A stretch of DNA of 64,000 bases from Halocaridina rubra (GCA_037179515.1 JAXCGZ010011657.1:18201-82200), one strand, 5' to 3'. Counted from the stretch's first letter, positions 47,807-60,077 are shown. Made by a program: numbers and translations. The notes: a model not told the origin generated them from the sequence alone.

Positions 47807-50474
47807 TTTTTTTTTTTTCCTTGATGTTCTCCCTTGAGGGTGAGTGGACCTTCCCTTTTTGGCCCGCAGGTGGGGTAAGATATTGTTGATTGGAGGTGGT
47901 ATTCGCTCTTGAGGGCGAATAGGCTGGCCTATTTTGGCGCGGAGGTGGGGTGAAATCTGGTTTTTATTGGTGGTATTCGCTCTTGTGGGCGATCAGACTT
48001 CTTATTTTGGCCCGCAGGTGAGGTTGTGCAAAACTGTAAAGATAGTGGAATACATAAGTGTTCAGTTAAGGATTATTAGTTTACATCAGACAATTTAATG
48101 AATTCCTGTTTTGGTGGTGAGAGAGAGTTATTACATGGTTATCTTGGTAGAGGGTATTGACTGATGATATTTAGTAGACTGTTCATGTAGTGGTTTGTTG
48201 CTAGTCTGATTATGGAGCTAGCAACATGAAGGGCATTTGGATCTTTGCTGGATGTTGTGGGGGCACCAGTTTTCTGTTGAATTTCTGAAAAGGAATCACA
48301 TTCGAGGATGTAGTGGAGCAGTGGATGTGGTGAGGCTACCTGGCAGAAGGTGCATTCCCTGATGATATCATCCACTATTCGCCAGGTGCACTTGTACCCG
48401 AGTCTCAGACGGTACACATTGACCGCCGTGCTTCGTCGAAGGTTCTTATGCAGGGTGATTCGCTGAAGATCAGTGGTGGCTTTGTACCACCAGGTGGAGG
48501 GGGAGCCAATGTCTGTGCACAGGTTGTGTTTAGTTATTAAGACGTTAAGGAGTGACTTGGTGGCTTTATTTTTTATCTGTTGAATCCCAGGAGGCAGAGA
48601 TATTTGGATTTCTGCTCTAAGAGTGGCTTATTTGGCGGCTTGATCGGCTTCCTCATTTCCCTTGATGCCGACGTGGCTGGGAATCCAGGCAAGAGTGATG
48701 GCTTTTCCAAGGCTGGTTGTCATGTGGTAGTGGCTGAGGTTGGTGGTGATGATACGTACATTGTTTCTGAGGAGTGGCTTCTTGAGGGCCTGTAAGGCGA
48801 CTTTAGAGTCAGAGAGAATTAGGGCATGGTCAGCTCCTTGCTGGATTAAGAAGTCGAGGGCATTGGCTATGGCAACAAGCTCAGTCTGGAGCGATGAGCA
48901 GGAGTTTGACAGTCTCCAGTATAGGACGTGGTTTCCAGTGGTGAAGGCGGCGGCTGAGGCTCCAGTTCTTGATTTACTGAACCGTCAGTGTAGAAGACTT
49001 AAGAGTTCGGCCTGCTCCAGCTCTGAATTTTGTCCTTGTATATGTTTTTAAGGACAAGCGGGTTAACCAAGCTTTTGGGGTTGTCAGGGAGCTCGATCTT
49101 TATGTCGAGTGGTCGGTCATTCCATGGGGGTGGGCATCGGTATTCAGGAAGCGGAGTGTCCTGTATCTTTGCTAGGATGTTCTCCCTGACTGGCAGTGCT
49201 TGCAGGCTAGCGCAGACCTTGGCTGCCCAGGTTCTAGGATGGTGGCGATTGAGGGCTAGATGGAGATTTGTGCCAGCAAGGCATTTATGTTTGGCAGTGG
49301 TGGTTTTGGCCACAAAGAGGGTCAGTCTTTGCTGAGCTCTGAGTTTGAGTGGCATGATTCCCGATTCCATCTGGATGTTTTCTCTCTTGGTCCACATGGG
49401 GGCTCCTAGCATGATAGCTTGGAGGCTATGCCTTCTGAGGTGCCTACGCCAGGCTGGTAGGCAAACATGTTTTCTGGAAAGGGTGGGCATTTGTAGCGGA
49501 CTCTGTTAAGTACCATCTTTTCTGCCGTCTTGCTCAGGCAGCTTAGGAGGGAGATGGGGCGAGGGTTGTCAGGGTCCTGTGGTTTCAGGATGGGCTGTAT
49601 GTCTGCTCTGTTCCATGAGGCTGGTCTGATTCTTTGTGTGTATGTTGAATTGATCAGAGAGAGCAGAGCAAGCTCCCCTTGGGGCCCCATATTTTTAATC
49701 ATTGTGTATGTGATTCTATCAGCACCCGGGGCTGTGTTCTTAGAGCTTTTGCTTACTCTTAGTAGCTCAGTCAGAGAGAAGGGGGCATCTGTTTCGTCTT
49801 CGGTGTTGATGGCCTCTTCTGTTTATTCCCATCTTGCAGTGGTGAGGTCCTGAAGAGTTGTTCTGGTGGCGATGGGGAGCTGGTTGGAGCTTGCTCTATA
49901 CGCGAATTTGACGGAGAGTTCTTCTGCTGCCCTGCTAGGGTCCCTGTGGGAGATGATTTTAGGAGGTTTACCTTTAGCAAAGGAGTTAATGCTCCTCCAC
50001 ATCTGGCCCACAGAGGTGTGAGCATCTAGGGTGGAACACTACTCTAGCCATTTTTTCCTCTTAATGTTGCGTGTCTCTTCATGGACGTGTTCTTTGACTG
50101 CCTGGAGAGTGCGGTAGGAGTCTTCAGTGCGATGTTTCCTGTGCATTTTCCAGATGACGTTGAGCCGGTGATTGAGTTCTTTAACTCTGTCACAGTAGTA
50201 CCATCTGTCCCAGTGAGTGGTGTGTTGTGGTTTACAGAGGGCAATGGAGGAGTTTGCTGCAGCTTGCAGGGCATTGACTAGCTCGGCCTCTGCTTGGTCG
50301 GTGTCTTCGTATGGTGTGTAGGCTGAAAACCAATTGCTGAGGTGCTCCTGGAATCGGCCCCAGTCGGCCTTCTTGAAATTCCATCAAGGGAGAGGAGCGC
50401 CACATGTAGAGTTCATCCCCTGGTCACAAGTGACCACTACGGGATCCATCTCACGCTGCCAATTCCTGAAATCT
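47807..50474 (-). pseudogene. I-type LINE ORF2, 5'-truncated, with 11-bp target duplication
   Basis: A perfect duplication attctacacaa flanks the copy at 47796-47806 and 50475-50485, so its limits are exact. On the minus strand it begins in the endonuclease region and passes a linker (LCKPQHTTHWDRWYYCDRVK near 50200). It then enters RT (LTLINSTYTQRIRPASWNRA, RPISLLSCLSKTAEKM, about 49650-49530). The central palm with motifs A to C is missing, apparently by an internal deletion near 49440. RNase H follows, with ELVAIANALDFL (about 48870), ILSDSKVAL and IPSHVGIKGNEEADQ (about 48680-48640). The CCHC knuckle (CTFCQVASPH through HYILEC) ends the protein near 48270. The 3' UTR has three hairpin modules and an A tail. 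It is dead because of the RT deletion, frameshifts and stops. Confidence 0.9.
47821..48010 (-). repeat. Triple hairpin module in the I-type LINE 3' UTR
   Basis: Three ~60-bp repeats each combine a stem of the type attcgc/gcgaat or tcaccct/agggtga with a cacctgcgggcca block. The same array is found at 4850-5036 and 8930-9130, so it is a fixed feature of the family's 3' end. Confidence 0.85.
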
Positions 50475-50825
50475 ATTCTACACAAACCAATGAAATATCC
50501 AGAGATTTTTTCATCAATCCTTGGAAAAGCACCAAGGCATAGCAAGTTCAGAACAATCTTTGTAGAAGACACTTTTCTGGATGAAGATGTTTGGACTTCG
50601 ATGGAAGTGGAGCTTCCTGTTCTTCGTCTATTTTAATGAGATTTGTTTTCATTAAGGAAAATTTCATAACCAGCCAGTGAAGGCTAACATTCAAAAGTCG
50701 CATTCCAAGGCAAAAGGTACTTCATTGCTGAGGACATTTCTGGAGAAGACAGCTATTAACCCTTTGGGAGAATGATATCTCTATCACTCTGTAATGGGAT
50801 ATCTGGAACAATGGGTCCTGTAACC

Positions 50826-51792
50826 TTGTGAAGTAATTAGTTATCTCTGATGCTTCTTAATTACTGCATAAAACAACAAGTAAACAGTATTATAAAATTT
50901 TAATACAGTAATAATCCTGTAATAATACAGTATGGTTCAGTAATACATACATTCATACATTGCTAGATAATGAGTAGGATTTTGTTCATATATGTGAATG
51001 TGTGTAACTCGATTGTTGGTAACTAGGGTGGCTTCTGTACTAGCTATGTGTGAAGCTCTAGAGACACATGAAAAAGCAAAATACGGCTTGTATCTCGGGG
51101 ACATATTTATTTGCTTCAACTCTGGTTCCTCACCCTCTTTAGTCATTATTCTGTTCACAAAGCTCCAATTGCCCTCTCTCTTTGTGTATGTTAATGTTTA
51201 CAGAGAGTCAGATCCCCTTCCTCTCCTTTATGATTAATATTGTTGAGGGAATTCTTTTGTACATGTAACTTCTCAGCTTTTGTATTACAGTATTTCTAAC
51301 CATTCCTTGTGTTTATGTTTGTCTGTGCTAGTTATGGAGTTCTCGTATTTCATTTCATCTCCTGGTTTCACAGATCTTGTGCATATAAATACTCTTGGCG
51401 TGTAACCCTTCTCTGCTTGCACATTTACAAGAAATTTACCATTCCCATTTCACTATTTCCCTGTCAACCTAACTATTCATATTTCCAATCAAAATTAGTT
51501 TTTCGTTCTCATACTCGTAGGGATATTTTTTAAGAAGCTCTTGAGAAGTTTTCCTCCGTAGACTATAATTTGTAACATATATCTTCTTTATATTTCACTC
51601 AAATAGGGTTTCATAGCATTTGTTACATATCCATTTTCATCATAATTATACAAGTTCCACCTCTCTTTCCTTTTCTTGTACACTTGTTGATTACAACAGC
51701 CACATTACATCATCTCACATACCTAATTCTCATTTTGTACATATTAGTGGAAAACTAATACTTCTCAATGCTGTTTATGTTTTTATTTACAG
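50826..51792. other. Unassigned stretch upstream of the UBA exon
   Basis: No repeat of known type beyond 50940. It is AT-rich and is best read as intron of the gene that owns the exon at 51793-51917. A pyrimidine-rich tract and tttatttacag at its end form the splice acceptor. Confidence 0.5.
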
Positions 51793-51917
51793 TAAGAAAG
51801 CATTGTCAGTCACTGAAGGAGGAGGCATTGAACAAGCAATGGAATGGTTACTCGCTCATGCTGATGAACCGTCTGTCAACGATGATGCACCTGATGCTAC
51901 CCCTGGAAAAACCTCAG
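51793..51917 (+). CDS. Internal exon encoding part of a UBA domain (host gene)
   Basis: An acceptor tttatttacag precedes the exon and a donor gtaaatatg follows it. The frame has a 2-nt start phase and a 1-nt end phase. The peptide starts KKALSVTEGGGIEQAMEW and continues LLAHADEPSVNDDAP, which is the second and third helix of a UBA domain: A-L-x-x-T-x-x-x-G-x-E-x-A-x-x-W-L-x-x-H. UBA domains bind ubiquitin. The pattern KALSVT..GIE.AMEWLLAHADEP is close to that of UBXN1-like proteins, and USP5/13-type domains are an alternative. The first helix (with the M-G-F loop) would be in an upstream exon outside or hidden in the window. No other exon of this gene is evident. It is the only clearly non-transposon coding sequence I see. 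Exon status is inferred from splice sites and the UBA pattern. Confidence 0.65.
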
Positions 51918-52520
51918 GTAAATATGTCTTAGACTGATTTAAATCATCATTTGTAAGCCTTGGTAAAATATAGGCTATGCCAATTTGGTATAGGATGCCA
52001 TAGTCCTTAAACATACACAAATGAATTTGGAGGATAAACAAAGAGACATTAGCTTTTTTTATAATTGCAAGCATATAAAAATTTGTTTTTCTATAAAATG
52101 TTTAGGAATATCTCACTTAAGTAAGATATTTACAGGGGTCCCCACTTTACGTCAGGGTTCCGTTCCTGACAGCTAACTTAAAGTGGATTTCGACTTAAGT
52201 CGGAACACACCTATGATTCGAACCTAGGTCTGAGGAGACTGGGGCAGGTGAGTCTGGAGAGGCAAAAGAACTTAAAAGTACATAATCTATAGAAATAATC
52301 TATGTTCGCTTAAGATATGGTAAAACTACACTACATGTACCGTATACTAAATATAAAAATATTATTGCACTACGGTAATTCAAAACCGTACAGTACAATA
52401 TGTCTTACCTTTACTCTTGTATCTTAATTTCAGTTATCTTAATGCAAAATATATTGCTAATTCTCTACTTTAGTATCATTAGTATCACTGTATTATCATC
52501 ATTAATTTTAGTATTGCTAC

Positions 52521-52586
<66 letters not shown>

Positions 52587-53469
52587 CTGTTTGCTTGTTA
52601 GGTATAATTCTGTTCACTGTAAGTGTATGTATTACCCTCTTACTTATTTGTTCAATTACATATCTACATATAAGTGTAATCTTAGTTTTGCAAAAGAATA
52701 CCCATTGAAAAAAAAAGGGAAATAAGTGTTTGTTTGTTTGTTTGTTTGTTACTCGTGTGGTCGGCTTGGACACTGGAAGGGGCTTGCATGGGATAGTAAC
52801 CCCCTCCCTAATTATTCATTCAATCACACTGGGACTCTCTTTTGCTGCTTTGTCATCAACACTAGCTAGCAGCTTCAACTTGCACCCTTAGGTTATGCAA
52901 ATTAGCATGACTCTTAAAACTATTAATCCAACCCCTACTGGCCACAAACACTGCATTTTCACTCCTTTTTCGACCATTTTACTATTTCATCTTTAATTTC
53001 CATGGTGATGGCTTTTCTTTTCTTCGTAGCACTGCATCATAACCATCATTACTACTATGGGGGGACATAGTAATATCAGTAACGAGCGAAACGAACGAGA
53101 GCAGACGAAAAGGAGACACAGTATTGGCTGGTGACAGTAAACTGAGCTGTGCCTCTTCTTCCTGTTCAAATGCCGAATGACGCCGGATTCTTTCACGATG
53201 TTCAACAAACTATTTTGAATAAAATCGTATTTACGACTATGTGTTTGGAATTTTTTTTTAAATTCAATATAATCTTCAGTATAACCAAATATAAAAACAG
53301 ATGAATAAATAAAGCCATTAACTTGATAAATACAAATATGCCCGTGCTTCTAGCTGTGTATTCGTGTGTAATTCGAATAAAATCTTATTTACAGCTGTGT
53401 TTTTTTTTAAATGCAATATAATCCTTCAACTAAATGTATAAACATATAAATAAATAAAACCATTTTCTT
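51918..53469. other. Unassigned stretch downstream of the UBA exon
   Basis: Probably intron. It has a (TTA)n tract at 52517-52586 and a (TTTG)n run near 52728-52749. A segment at about 52138-52205 (cccactttacgtcagggttcc, cgacttaagtcgg) resembles a decayed end of a Tigger-like element. I see no exon or other gene. Confidence 0.5.
52517..52586. repeat. (TTA)n microsatellite
   Basis: About 70 bp of TTA trinucleotides in presumed intron sequence. Confidence 0.95.
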
Positions 53470-54886
53470 CTGTAAATGCTGACTGAAACTTCTTGTTAAA
53501 TTCTTTGCAGATTTCTTCATTCATATTAGTGATGATTCCATCCATTCTCTTTAACTTTAAAACCCATTCTTTAGTTTTCCTTTGATAAAGCTGTGGAAAA
53601 GTTTGGGATTTTCTTTAGCCTTCCTGTTAATATCCGTTTCATAATCTCTCTCTGCATCTCTTCTTTTATTTAGGTAATCATTTCTTGCTCTAAGTCTGCC
53701 AGGTATTTGTGCTTTTCTCCTCCTATCCATTTTCCAGCATTTATCTCCACTCCTTAGCTCTCTTACACTCATTATTGAACCATTTTTCTTTGGCATGAAT
53801 AAGTCTTATATTGGTGGAAGGTATGCAACGAGTGATTATCTTCCCATATTCCTTGCAAAAGATTTTGTACAAAATTTTGTTGTAATCTCCTTTCAGATAG
53901 ATCCGCCTTGTGTCCTTCTCAGGGCCCCTAATTTCAGGCAGAGTATTGTCAATTGACTCCAGCAACAACACATAGTGGTAACTTTTTTCAATTGGTGGTT
54001 CATACTCCATTTTCTCAGTATCCAAAACATTATATGTGAATACTGGTTCATCCCCACCCCTGGCCCTCATTTGTTCCAATGCATGTTGGTGTAGGAAAAT
54101 TCCCTTGTACACAATCTAGGAATCTTGCCCCAAATGAGTCCTCCCCAGTATACAGGTCAAGATTAGTCCAGTCTATCTCTCTGTGATTAACATATCCCTT
54201 AAACAAATTCTTACACTTTCTTTATGTGCGATGTTAACAACCGAGTTTGTGACTTCGATAGTATCTATATGACTTTCCTCATAAACCTCTAGCCTGTGTT
54301 GAGACCTTGGTGGGTTATATACAACAGATATTATAATGCTCTCGGACCAGGTGTTTTTTCGCAACAAGAAATTCCTTGAACTCAATTTTGAAATCAAAGT
54401 TTATTTTTTAAATCTGAAACCTTTCACTTATAAGCAGTGCTGTACCTCCATCAGTCCTCTCATATCTTTCAACCCTTAATATTCTTAAGATCTTAGGTAA
54501 AACTGTAACACTGTTTATGTATTCATGTAACTTTGTCTCTGTAGACGCTATTATATCTACCTTACTGCTGTAAATCCTATCCTTTAATTCTGTCTCTGTA
54601 ATCACCCCTATATCAACCTTACTGTTGTGAATTCTCTCCTGTAATTCTACTGCCTTACCAGCTACCCCATCAGCATTTTGTTTGCAGCAATCTTAATGAT
54701 GCTACATCCCCTTATCTCCAAGCATTATCTTCTTTTTGTACTATTTGGCTGGAAGACGTCTGGAACAAAAATTTTTCTTCTCTTCCTCATATCTTTCCTC
54801 ATTTAGCCTTCAAGCTTCCTTCAACAAGCTTTTAATCTTTTCCATCTCTTCCTGTGTTCTATAATGTCTTATGAACACTGTTTTGC
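53470..54886 (-). pseudogene. CR1-like LINE, 5' half only (endonuclease to linker)
   Basis: On the minus strand the order is as follows. An N-terminal region reads ADIIASTETKL-type endonuclease sequence (near 54540) with VERYERTDGGTALLIS. The endonuclease middle is VYNPPRSQHRLEVYEES (about 54310). The end is near YHYVLLLESIDNTLPE, where the expected SDH is degenerate. The linker is HAKEKWFNNECKRAKEW, then RKAKENPKLFHSFIKGKL (about 53600). It stops before RT. It is decayed by frameshifts and by loss of the GDFN motif region near 54150-54180. LINE copies normally keep the 3' end, so a 5' half is unusual. The copy at 54890-58087 has the same genes in order and explains the assignment. Confidence 0.8.
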
Positions 54887-54889
54887 GTG

Positions 54890-57800
54890 TTTGTGATCAC
54901 CTAATAATGCTTACGGGAAAAAGCCCAAAGCTCGTATTTTCCCGTCTCCTGATCGGTTCCATTTTATACTTAGTTATACTTATCATACCTGTCCTTAAAA
55001 CTATGGATTGAGTTAGCATTAACTACCTCCTCGCTTAGCAAATTCCAATTATCAACTACTCTTACACTAAAAATGTTCTTTCTTACATCCTGCAAAGAAG
55101 TTTTCTCACTGTGACCTCTAGTTCTAGAGCCAGCCATATCAAAATATCGATCACTCTCCACTCTATCATAACCATGAAGGAATTTAATGACTGTCACCAT
55201 ATCCCCCTCAGTCTTCTAGCCTCTCATCATAACTGCGATTGCGTAATTCTGGCACCAGTTTCGTGGCATGTCTTTGAACTTTTTCAAGCTTAACTACTTA
55301 CCTTTTCAAATGCGGATTCCAAAAGGGGGCTGCATATTCGAGTTTTGGCCTCACATAGGTTACATAAATATTTCTGAACATTTCCTTGTCCATGTGCCTG
55401 AAGGCTACCTTTACATTTGCTAAGAAATCATATGCTGCCCTTACTATGCCATTTATATGCGTTTCTGGAGACAAATCGGCCAGTATGTTTAGCCCTAAAT
55501 CTCTCATTTTTTGTCTCTTGAAGTTGTACTCCTGCCACCAAGTAGTGAAGCTTGGGCCTTCTTGTACTTGTACCCATTCTCATTACCTTACATTTTGAAG
55601 TATTGAATTTCATTAGCTACATTTTTGACCACTCATGAGACTATTTAGATCTTCCTGAAGTTCTCTACCATTGTTCTCGTTTCTTACTTTCTTCACAATC
55701 TTTGCATCATCTGCAAACATATTCTTGAATGAATTTACAGACTCTGGTAGGTCATTTACATATACAAGGAACAAAAGTGGCCCTAAAACTGAACCTTGTG
55801 GAACTCCACTAATAACTCTTCTCCATTCAGACTCTGAGTGTTTTACTCTAACCCTCTGTTCCCTTCCTTCTAAGTAAGTTCTTATCCATTCCAAGACATT
55901 TCCACCTATTCTTGCAACTTCTTAATAGGTCTCCCATGTGGGACAGTGTCAAATGCATTTTGGAAGTCTGGGAATATGCAATCTGCCCATCCCTCTCTTC
56001 CCTGTAAGATTTGGCTTACTTCATCATGAAATTCTAGTAAGCTTGTTACTGTTGATCTACCTTCTCTGAAGCCATGTTGTCTCACTGACAAAAAGTTGAA
56101 GGATTCCAAGCGAAGAGAGATATGTTTCCTTAGTAGTTTCTTCATAACTTTGCAAACTATGCTGGTTCGAGGAAACTGGTCTATAGTTTAGAGCCATATT
56201 CCTCCTTCCCCTTTTGAAGATAGGTATCACGTACGCTTGTTTCCAGCATCTTGGAATCTCCCCTGACTCCAATGACTTTTTAAATATGATACTTAGTGCC
56301 GCTGATATTGAGTATGCGCATTTTTTAAGTACATGAGGGGATATATCATCAGGACCTGTAGCTTTTTGGACTTCTAACTCCATCAGCGATTTGCATACTT
56401 CTGTGGCGGAAAGGATGATGTTCTCTAATACTGGCCCATGAGCTTCTATCTCTGCAATCTGAGGGGGTGGGGCATTTTCTAACATAAATACTGACTGAAA
56501 CTCCTTGTTCAGTTCTTTGCAGATCTCTTCATCCATCTCAGTGATGCTTCCATCTGCTCTCTTAAGCCTTACAACATGTTCTTTTACCTTAAGTTTACCT
56601 CTGATAAAGCTGTGGAAAAGTTTGGGATTATCTTTAGCCTTCCTGGTGATGTCCCTTTCATAGTCCTTCTCTGCCTCTCTTCTTTTACTTAGGTAATCAT
56701 TTCTTGCTCTTATGTAGGTTTTCCAGGCATATATGTTTTTTCTCCTATACCTTTTCCAGCATTTCTCTCCACTCCTTAGCTCTTTTACACTCATTATTGA
56801 ACCATTTCTTTCTGGCATGAATTGCACCTACTTTGGTGACAGGTGTGCAGCAATCTACTACCTTCCCATATTTCTCACAGATGATGTCGTATATTTCTTG
56901 TACAGATTTGTTGTGACATAAGGTCCTCCGGTCAATAAATGCAAAAAGCTCATTCATTTTTATGTAATCTCCTTTCGGATAGTTCCTCCTCATGTCCTCA
57001 GTGCCTCTACACTCAGGCAAAACATTTTCAATTATATACTCTATCAACAACACACAGTGATCACTCATTTCGTATGGTGGTTTTGATATCTAAAACGTTA
57101 TCTGTGAATACTAGATCAAGTAGTGATGGCTCATCACCATCCCTGGCCCTCGTTGGTTCCAATACATGTTGGTGTAGGAAATTCCCTTGTAGGCAATCTA
57201 GGAATCTTACCCTGAACGAGTCCTCACCATTGTGTGGGTCAAGATTTTTCCAATCTATCTCTTTATGATTAAAATCTCCCATAATCAAAATCCTACATTT
57301 TCTCTCCCACGCCATGTTAACAAATGAGTTTATGACTTCATTATTGCCTATATGACTTTCCTCATAAACTTCTAGCCTATGTTGGTTCCTTGGTGGGTTA
57401 TATACAATAGTTATTTTAATGCTCTCTAACCCAGTATTTACACGAGCAACAAGAAATTCCTTGAAATCACTATCTGTAGCAAAGTTTATCTTTTCACCCT
57501 GAATCCTTTTACTTATGAGCAGTGCTATCCCTCCACCAGTCCTCTCAGATCTTTCAACCCTTAATATTCTGATGCCCTTAGGAAAAATGTGACACTGTTT
57601 ATGTCCTCACTCAACTTAGTCTCTGTAACTGCTACTATATCTGCCTTACTGTACTGAATCCCATATTTTAATTCTACTGCCTTACCAGCTAATCCATCAG
57701 CATTTATGTATAACAATCTTAATGAGGCCTCATCCCCTAATCTTCTGTCATTATCTTCTTTATCTCCCCTTTGTCTGGTAAAACTCTGAAATGAAAATTT

Positions 57801-58087
57801 TTCTTCTCTTCATTTCTCTCATTTAACCTTCTAGCCTCTTGTAACAAGTTTTTGATCCTTTCCATCTTCCTGTGTTTTGTATTGTCTAATGAACACTTCT
57901 TTGAATTCTTGAAGGTCTTTTAGACTTTTTTTCCTCATCTGTATTTCTCTACAGGTGTCCCCTCTCTCAAAGGTTACATTTGTTGGTCTCTGCTTTCCCT
58001 CCCTAGAATATTTGACTAGTTGATGAATGTTTACAATATCCTCAGGACCACAAACTACTCCAAGTTTTCTTATCAGGTCTACAACCC
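54890..58087 (-). pseudogene. CR1-like LINE, nearly complete ORF2 with the end of ORF1
   Basis: On the minus strand, the end of ORF1 lies near 58080-57880 (a region reading GPEDIVNIHQLVKYSREGKQ, then FKEVFIRQYKTQED). ORF2 follows, with an endonuclease: YNADGLAGKAVEL-type start near 57700, YNPPRNQHRLEVYEES, MGDFNHKEIDWKNLDPHNGE near 57283 and SDHCVLL near 57065. The linker is HARKKWFNNECKRAKEW. RT shows KATGPDDISPHVLKKC (about 56350), LSVRQHGFREGRSTVTSLL (about 56080), FQNAFDTVPHGR (about 55940), VISGVPQGSVLGPLLF (about 55830) and MFADDAKIV (about 55705). Thumb and C-terminal blocks run to a stop near 54970, with a 3' UTR to 54890. It is broken by frameshifts and a ~30-bp deletion near 55215. 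It is the best reference for the CR1-like family here. A target duplication was not found. Confidence 0.9.
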
Positions 58088-58093
58088 GTGTGT

Positions 58094-58370
58094 ATGTGTG
58101 TGTAATTACCTAATTATGCTTATGGGAAAGAGCCTCATGCTCATAACTCGCCGTCTCCTGGTCGTTTCAAGTTTTGTACTTAGTGATACTTATCAGACTT
58201 GTCCTTAAAACTATGGATTGAGTTAATATTAACTACTTCCTCGCTTAGCCAATTCCAATCATCAACTACTCTTGCTCTAAACGGAGTACTTCCTTACATC
58301 CTGCAAGGAAGTTTTCTTACGAAGCTTCAAACTATGGTCTTGTTCTAATGCCAGCCATATCAAAATATCG
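58094..58370 (-). mobile_element. CR1-like LINE 3' fragment
   Basis: A minus-strand C-terminal piece runs from the codons for the DRYFDMAG region to the 3' UTR and tail (acctaattatgc on the plus strand). It is truncated at the DRY codons and followed by tgtgtgtgtg. Confidence 0.85.
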
Positions 58371-58397
58371 ATCTGTGTGTGTGTGTGAGAGAGTGAT

Positions 58398-58664
58398 TGC
58401 CTAATTGTGATTACGGGAAAGAGCCCCATGCTCGTAATTCCCTGTCTCCTGGTTGGTTCCATTTTTGTACTTAGTGATACTAATCATACTTGTACTTAAA
58501 ACTATGGATTGAGTTAACATTAACAACCTCCTCGCTTAGCCAATTCCAATCATCACTTACTTTTACACTAAAAATGTTCTCCCTTACATCCTGCAAAGAA
58601 GTTTTCTTATAAAACTTCAAACTATGACCTTTATTTCTAGTGCCAGCCATATCAAAATAACGAT
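58398..58664 (-). mobile_element. CR1-like LINE 3' fragment, second copy
   Basis: A second minus-strand piece with the same truncation point as 58094-58370 (aaaataacgatccgtgt). It lies 28 bp further on and abuts element X copy 2. The two pieces differ by many point changes. Confidence 0.85.
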
Positions 58665-58667
58665 CCG

Positions 58668-60077
58668 TGTATATACACCTAGTTCTCAGAATAACGCGGA
58701 AATAGGTTCTCAAAAGTGACGGGTAAATGAAAAATTGCTTGAAAAAGCGAGTCATTTTTCATAGGAAACAATGATAAAGGCCACAGCTCATTCCACAACC
58801 ATCCATAGACACTATGACAAAGATATAAGATAAGGAAAACATTTTATAAGTACATAACAAAGCAGAAAGACCTGTAGGTTTTTATATTAACTTGAAAATA
58901 GTGTACAGTATAAAAGATATACAGATTTACTGTACAGTAAGCAAATTAATGCACTCTATTTTGCCGTTAGCAACAGGCTTACACTGGGACGTGCATGGTG
59001 GCCAGACACACTATGCCAAAGATATGAGATAAGTAAAACATATTTTATAAGTACATAACAAAGCAGAAAGACCTGTAGTTATTCATATTAACATGCAAAT
59101 AGTGTACAGTATAAAAGATATGCAGATTTACTGTACAGTAAACAAATTAATGCACTCTATTATGCCGTTGGCAACAGGCTTAGCATGGGACATGCATGGT
59201 GGCCAGTGTTGCTCGATAAAGCGGATGTTTTTATTTTCAAATGTATGGTACATTTTAAGATATATATTAATTACATGATGGTAGTACTGTACTTTAAACA
59301 AAAATGTACTTCATCTTTAAGATACTTGAAATAACTTACCAGGTTACATGTATATTTTTTATATTTATCATATTTCATTCATTTATTCTGGCAACACTGA
59401 TGGTGGCGGTGACGACGAGGATGCATACGTTTTGTCACGCTTCCGTATCAGCTAATGCACCCTTACACGCTATTTCCGTGACGATATTATATTAAAAATA
59501 CATTTGCTGTTTGTTCTTAATGCTTTTTTTCAATTTTCTTCATAATATCCGATCACTAGCATTAGAAGAGGAATAGGATGCAGGAGAACGAACCTCTATT
59601 GGCAAACGTTTTGCTACTTTCGTATCAGCTGATGCACACTCACACGCTATTTCCGTGACAATATTATATTAAAAATATGTTTGCTGTTTGTTGTTAATGC
59701 TTTTTAAAAATTTTCTTCATAATATCCGATCTCATTAAGCGGTAGAAGAACAGTAGGATGCTGGAGAACGAATCTTTATCGGCAAACGTTTTGCTACTTC
59801 CGTATCAGCTGATGCACCCTCAAATGCTATTTCCCTGATGATATTATATTGAAAATATTTTTTCTGTTTGTTCTTAATGCTTTTTTTCAATTTTCTTCAT
59901 AATATCTGATCGCATTAAGTGGTAGATAAGGAGGAGGATGGTGAAAAAGTGCCTCCGAGGCAGTCGATTTTTATTAAAATGAAATTTTTTTTCAAATTTT
60001 TTTGCACGGGCGTTATTCACGAATTTCATATTTTTTTACTATTAGTTTTTGAGGCGTTATTGCACTTTTGCGGTTAA
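58668..60077 (-). mobile_element. Non-coding repeat element X, copy 2 (inverted)
   Basis: This is the reverse complement of the structure at 23090-24478. The end cacctagttctcagaataacgcg starts at 58673. The unique part follows, here with a 2-copy duplication of about 260 bp (cataacaaagcagaaagacctgta at 58855 and 59055). Tandem units with cgtatcagctgatgcaccct at about 59440, 59625 and 59800 come next, then the A/T-rich end with gcctccgaggcagtcgattt. It is non-coding. Confidence 0.7.

Larger units (their letters stand above)
47329..50940. mobile_element. Foldback element Y with an I-type LINE in its loop
   Basis: The left end cagacactccccaacttatg follows TA. Similar Tigger-like ends are known to read as cagac/cagtc followed by a C-rich and cttacgaac stretch. 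Inverted arms at about 47625-47790 and 50560-50825 share gcaatgaagtaccttttgcc, ggcaaaaggtacttcattg in reverse, and cagaaaagtgtcttc. The right arm contains extra sequence at 50595-50690. I could not find a matching right end. The LINE at 47807-50474 sits between the arms. Confidence 0.6.
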
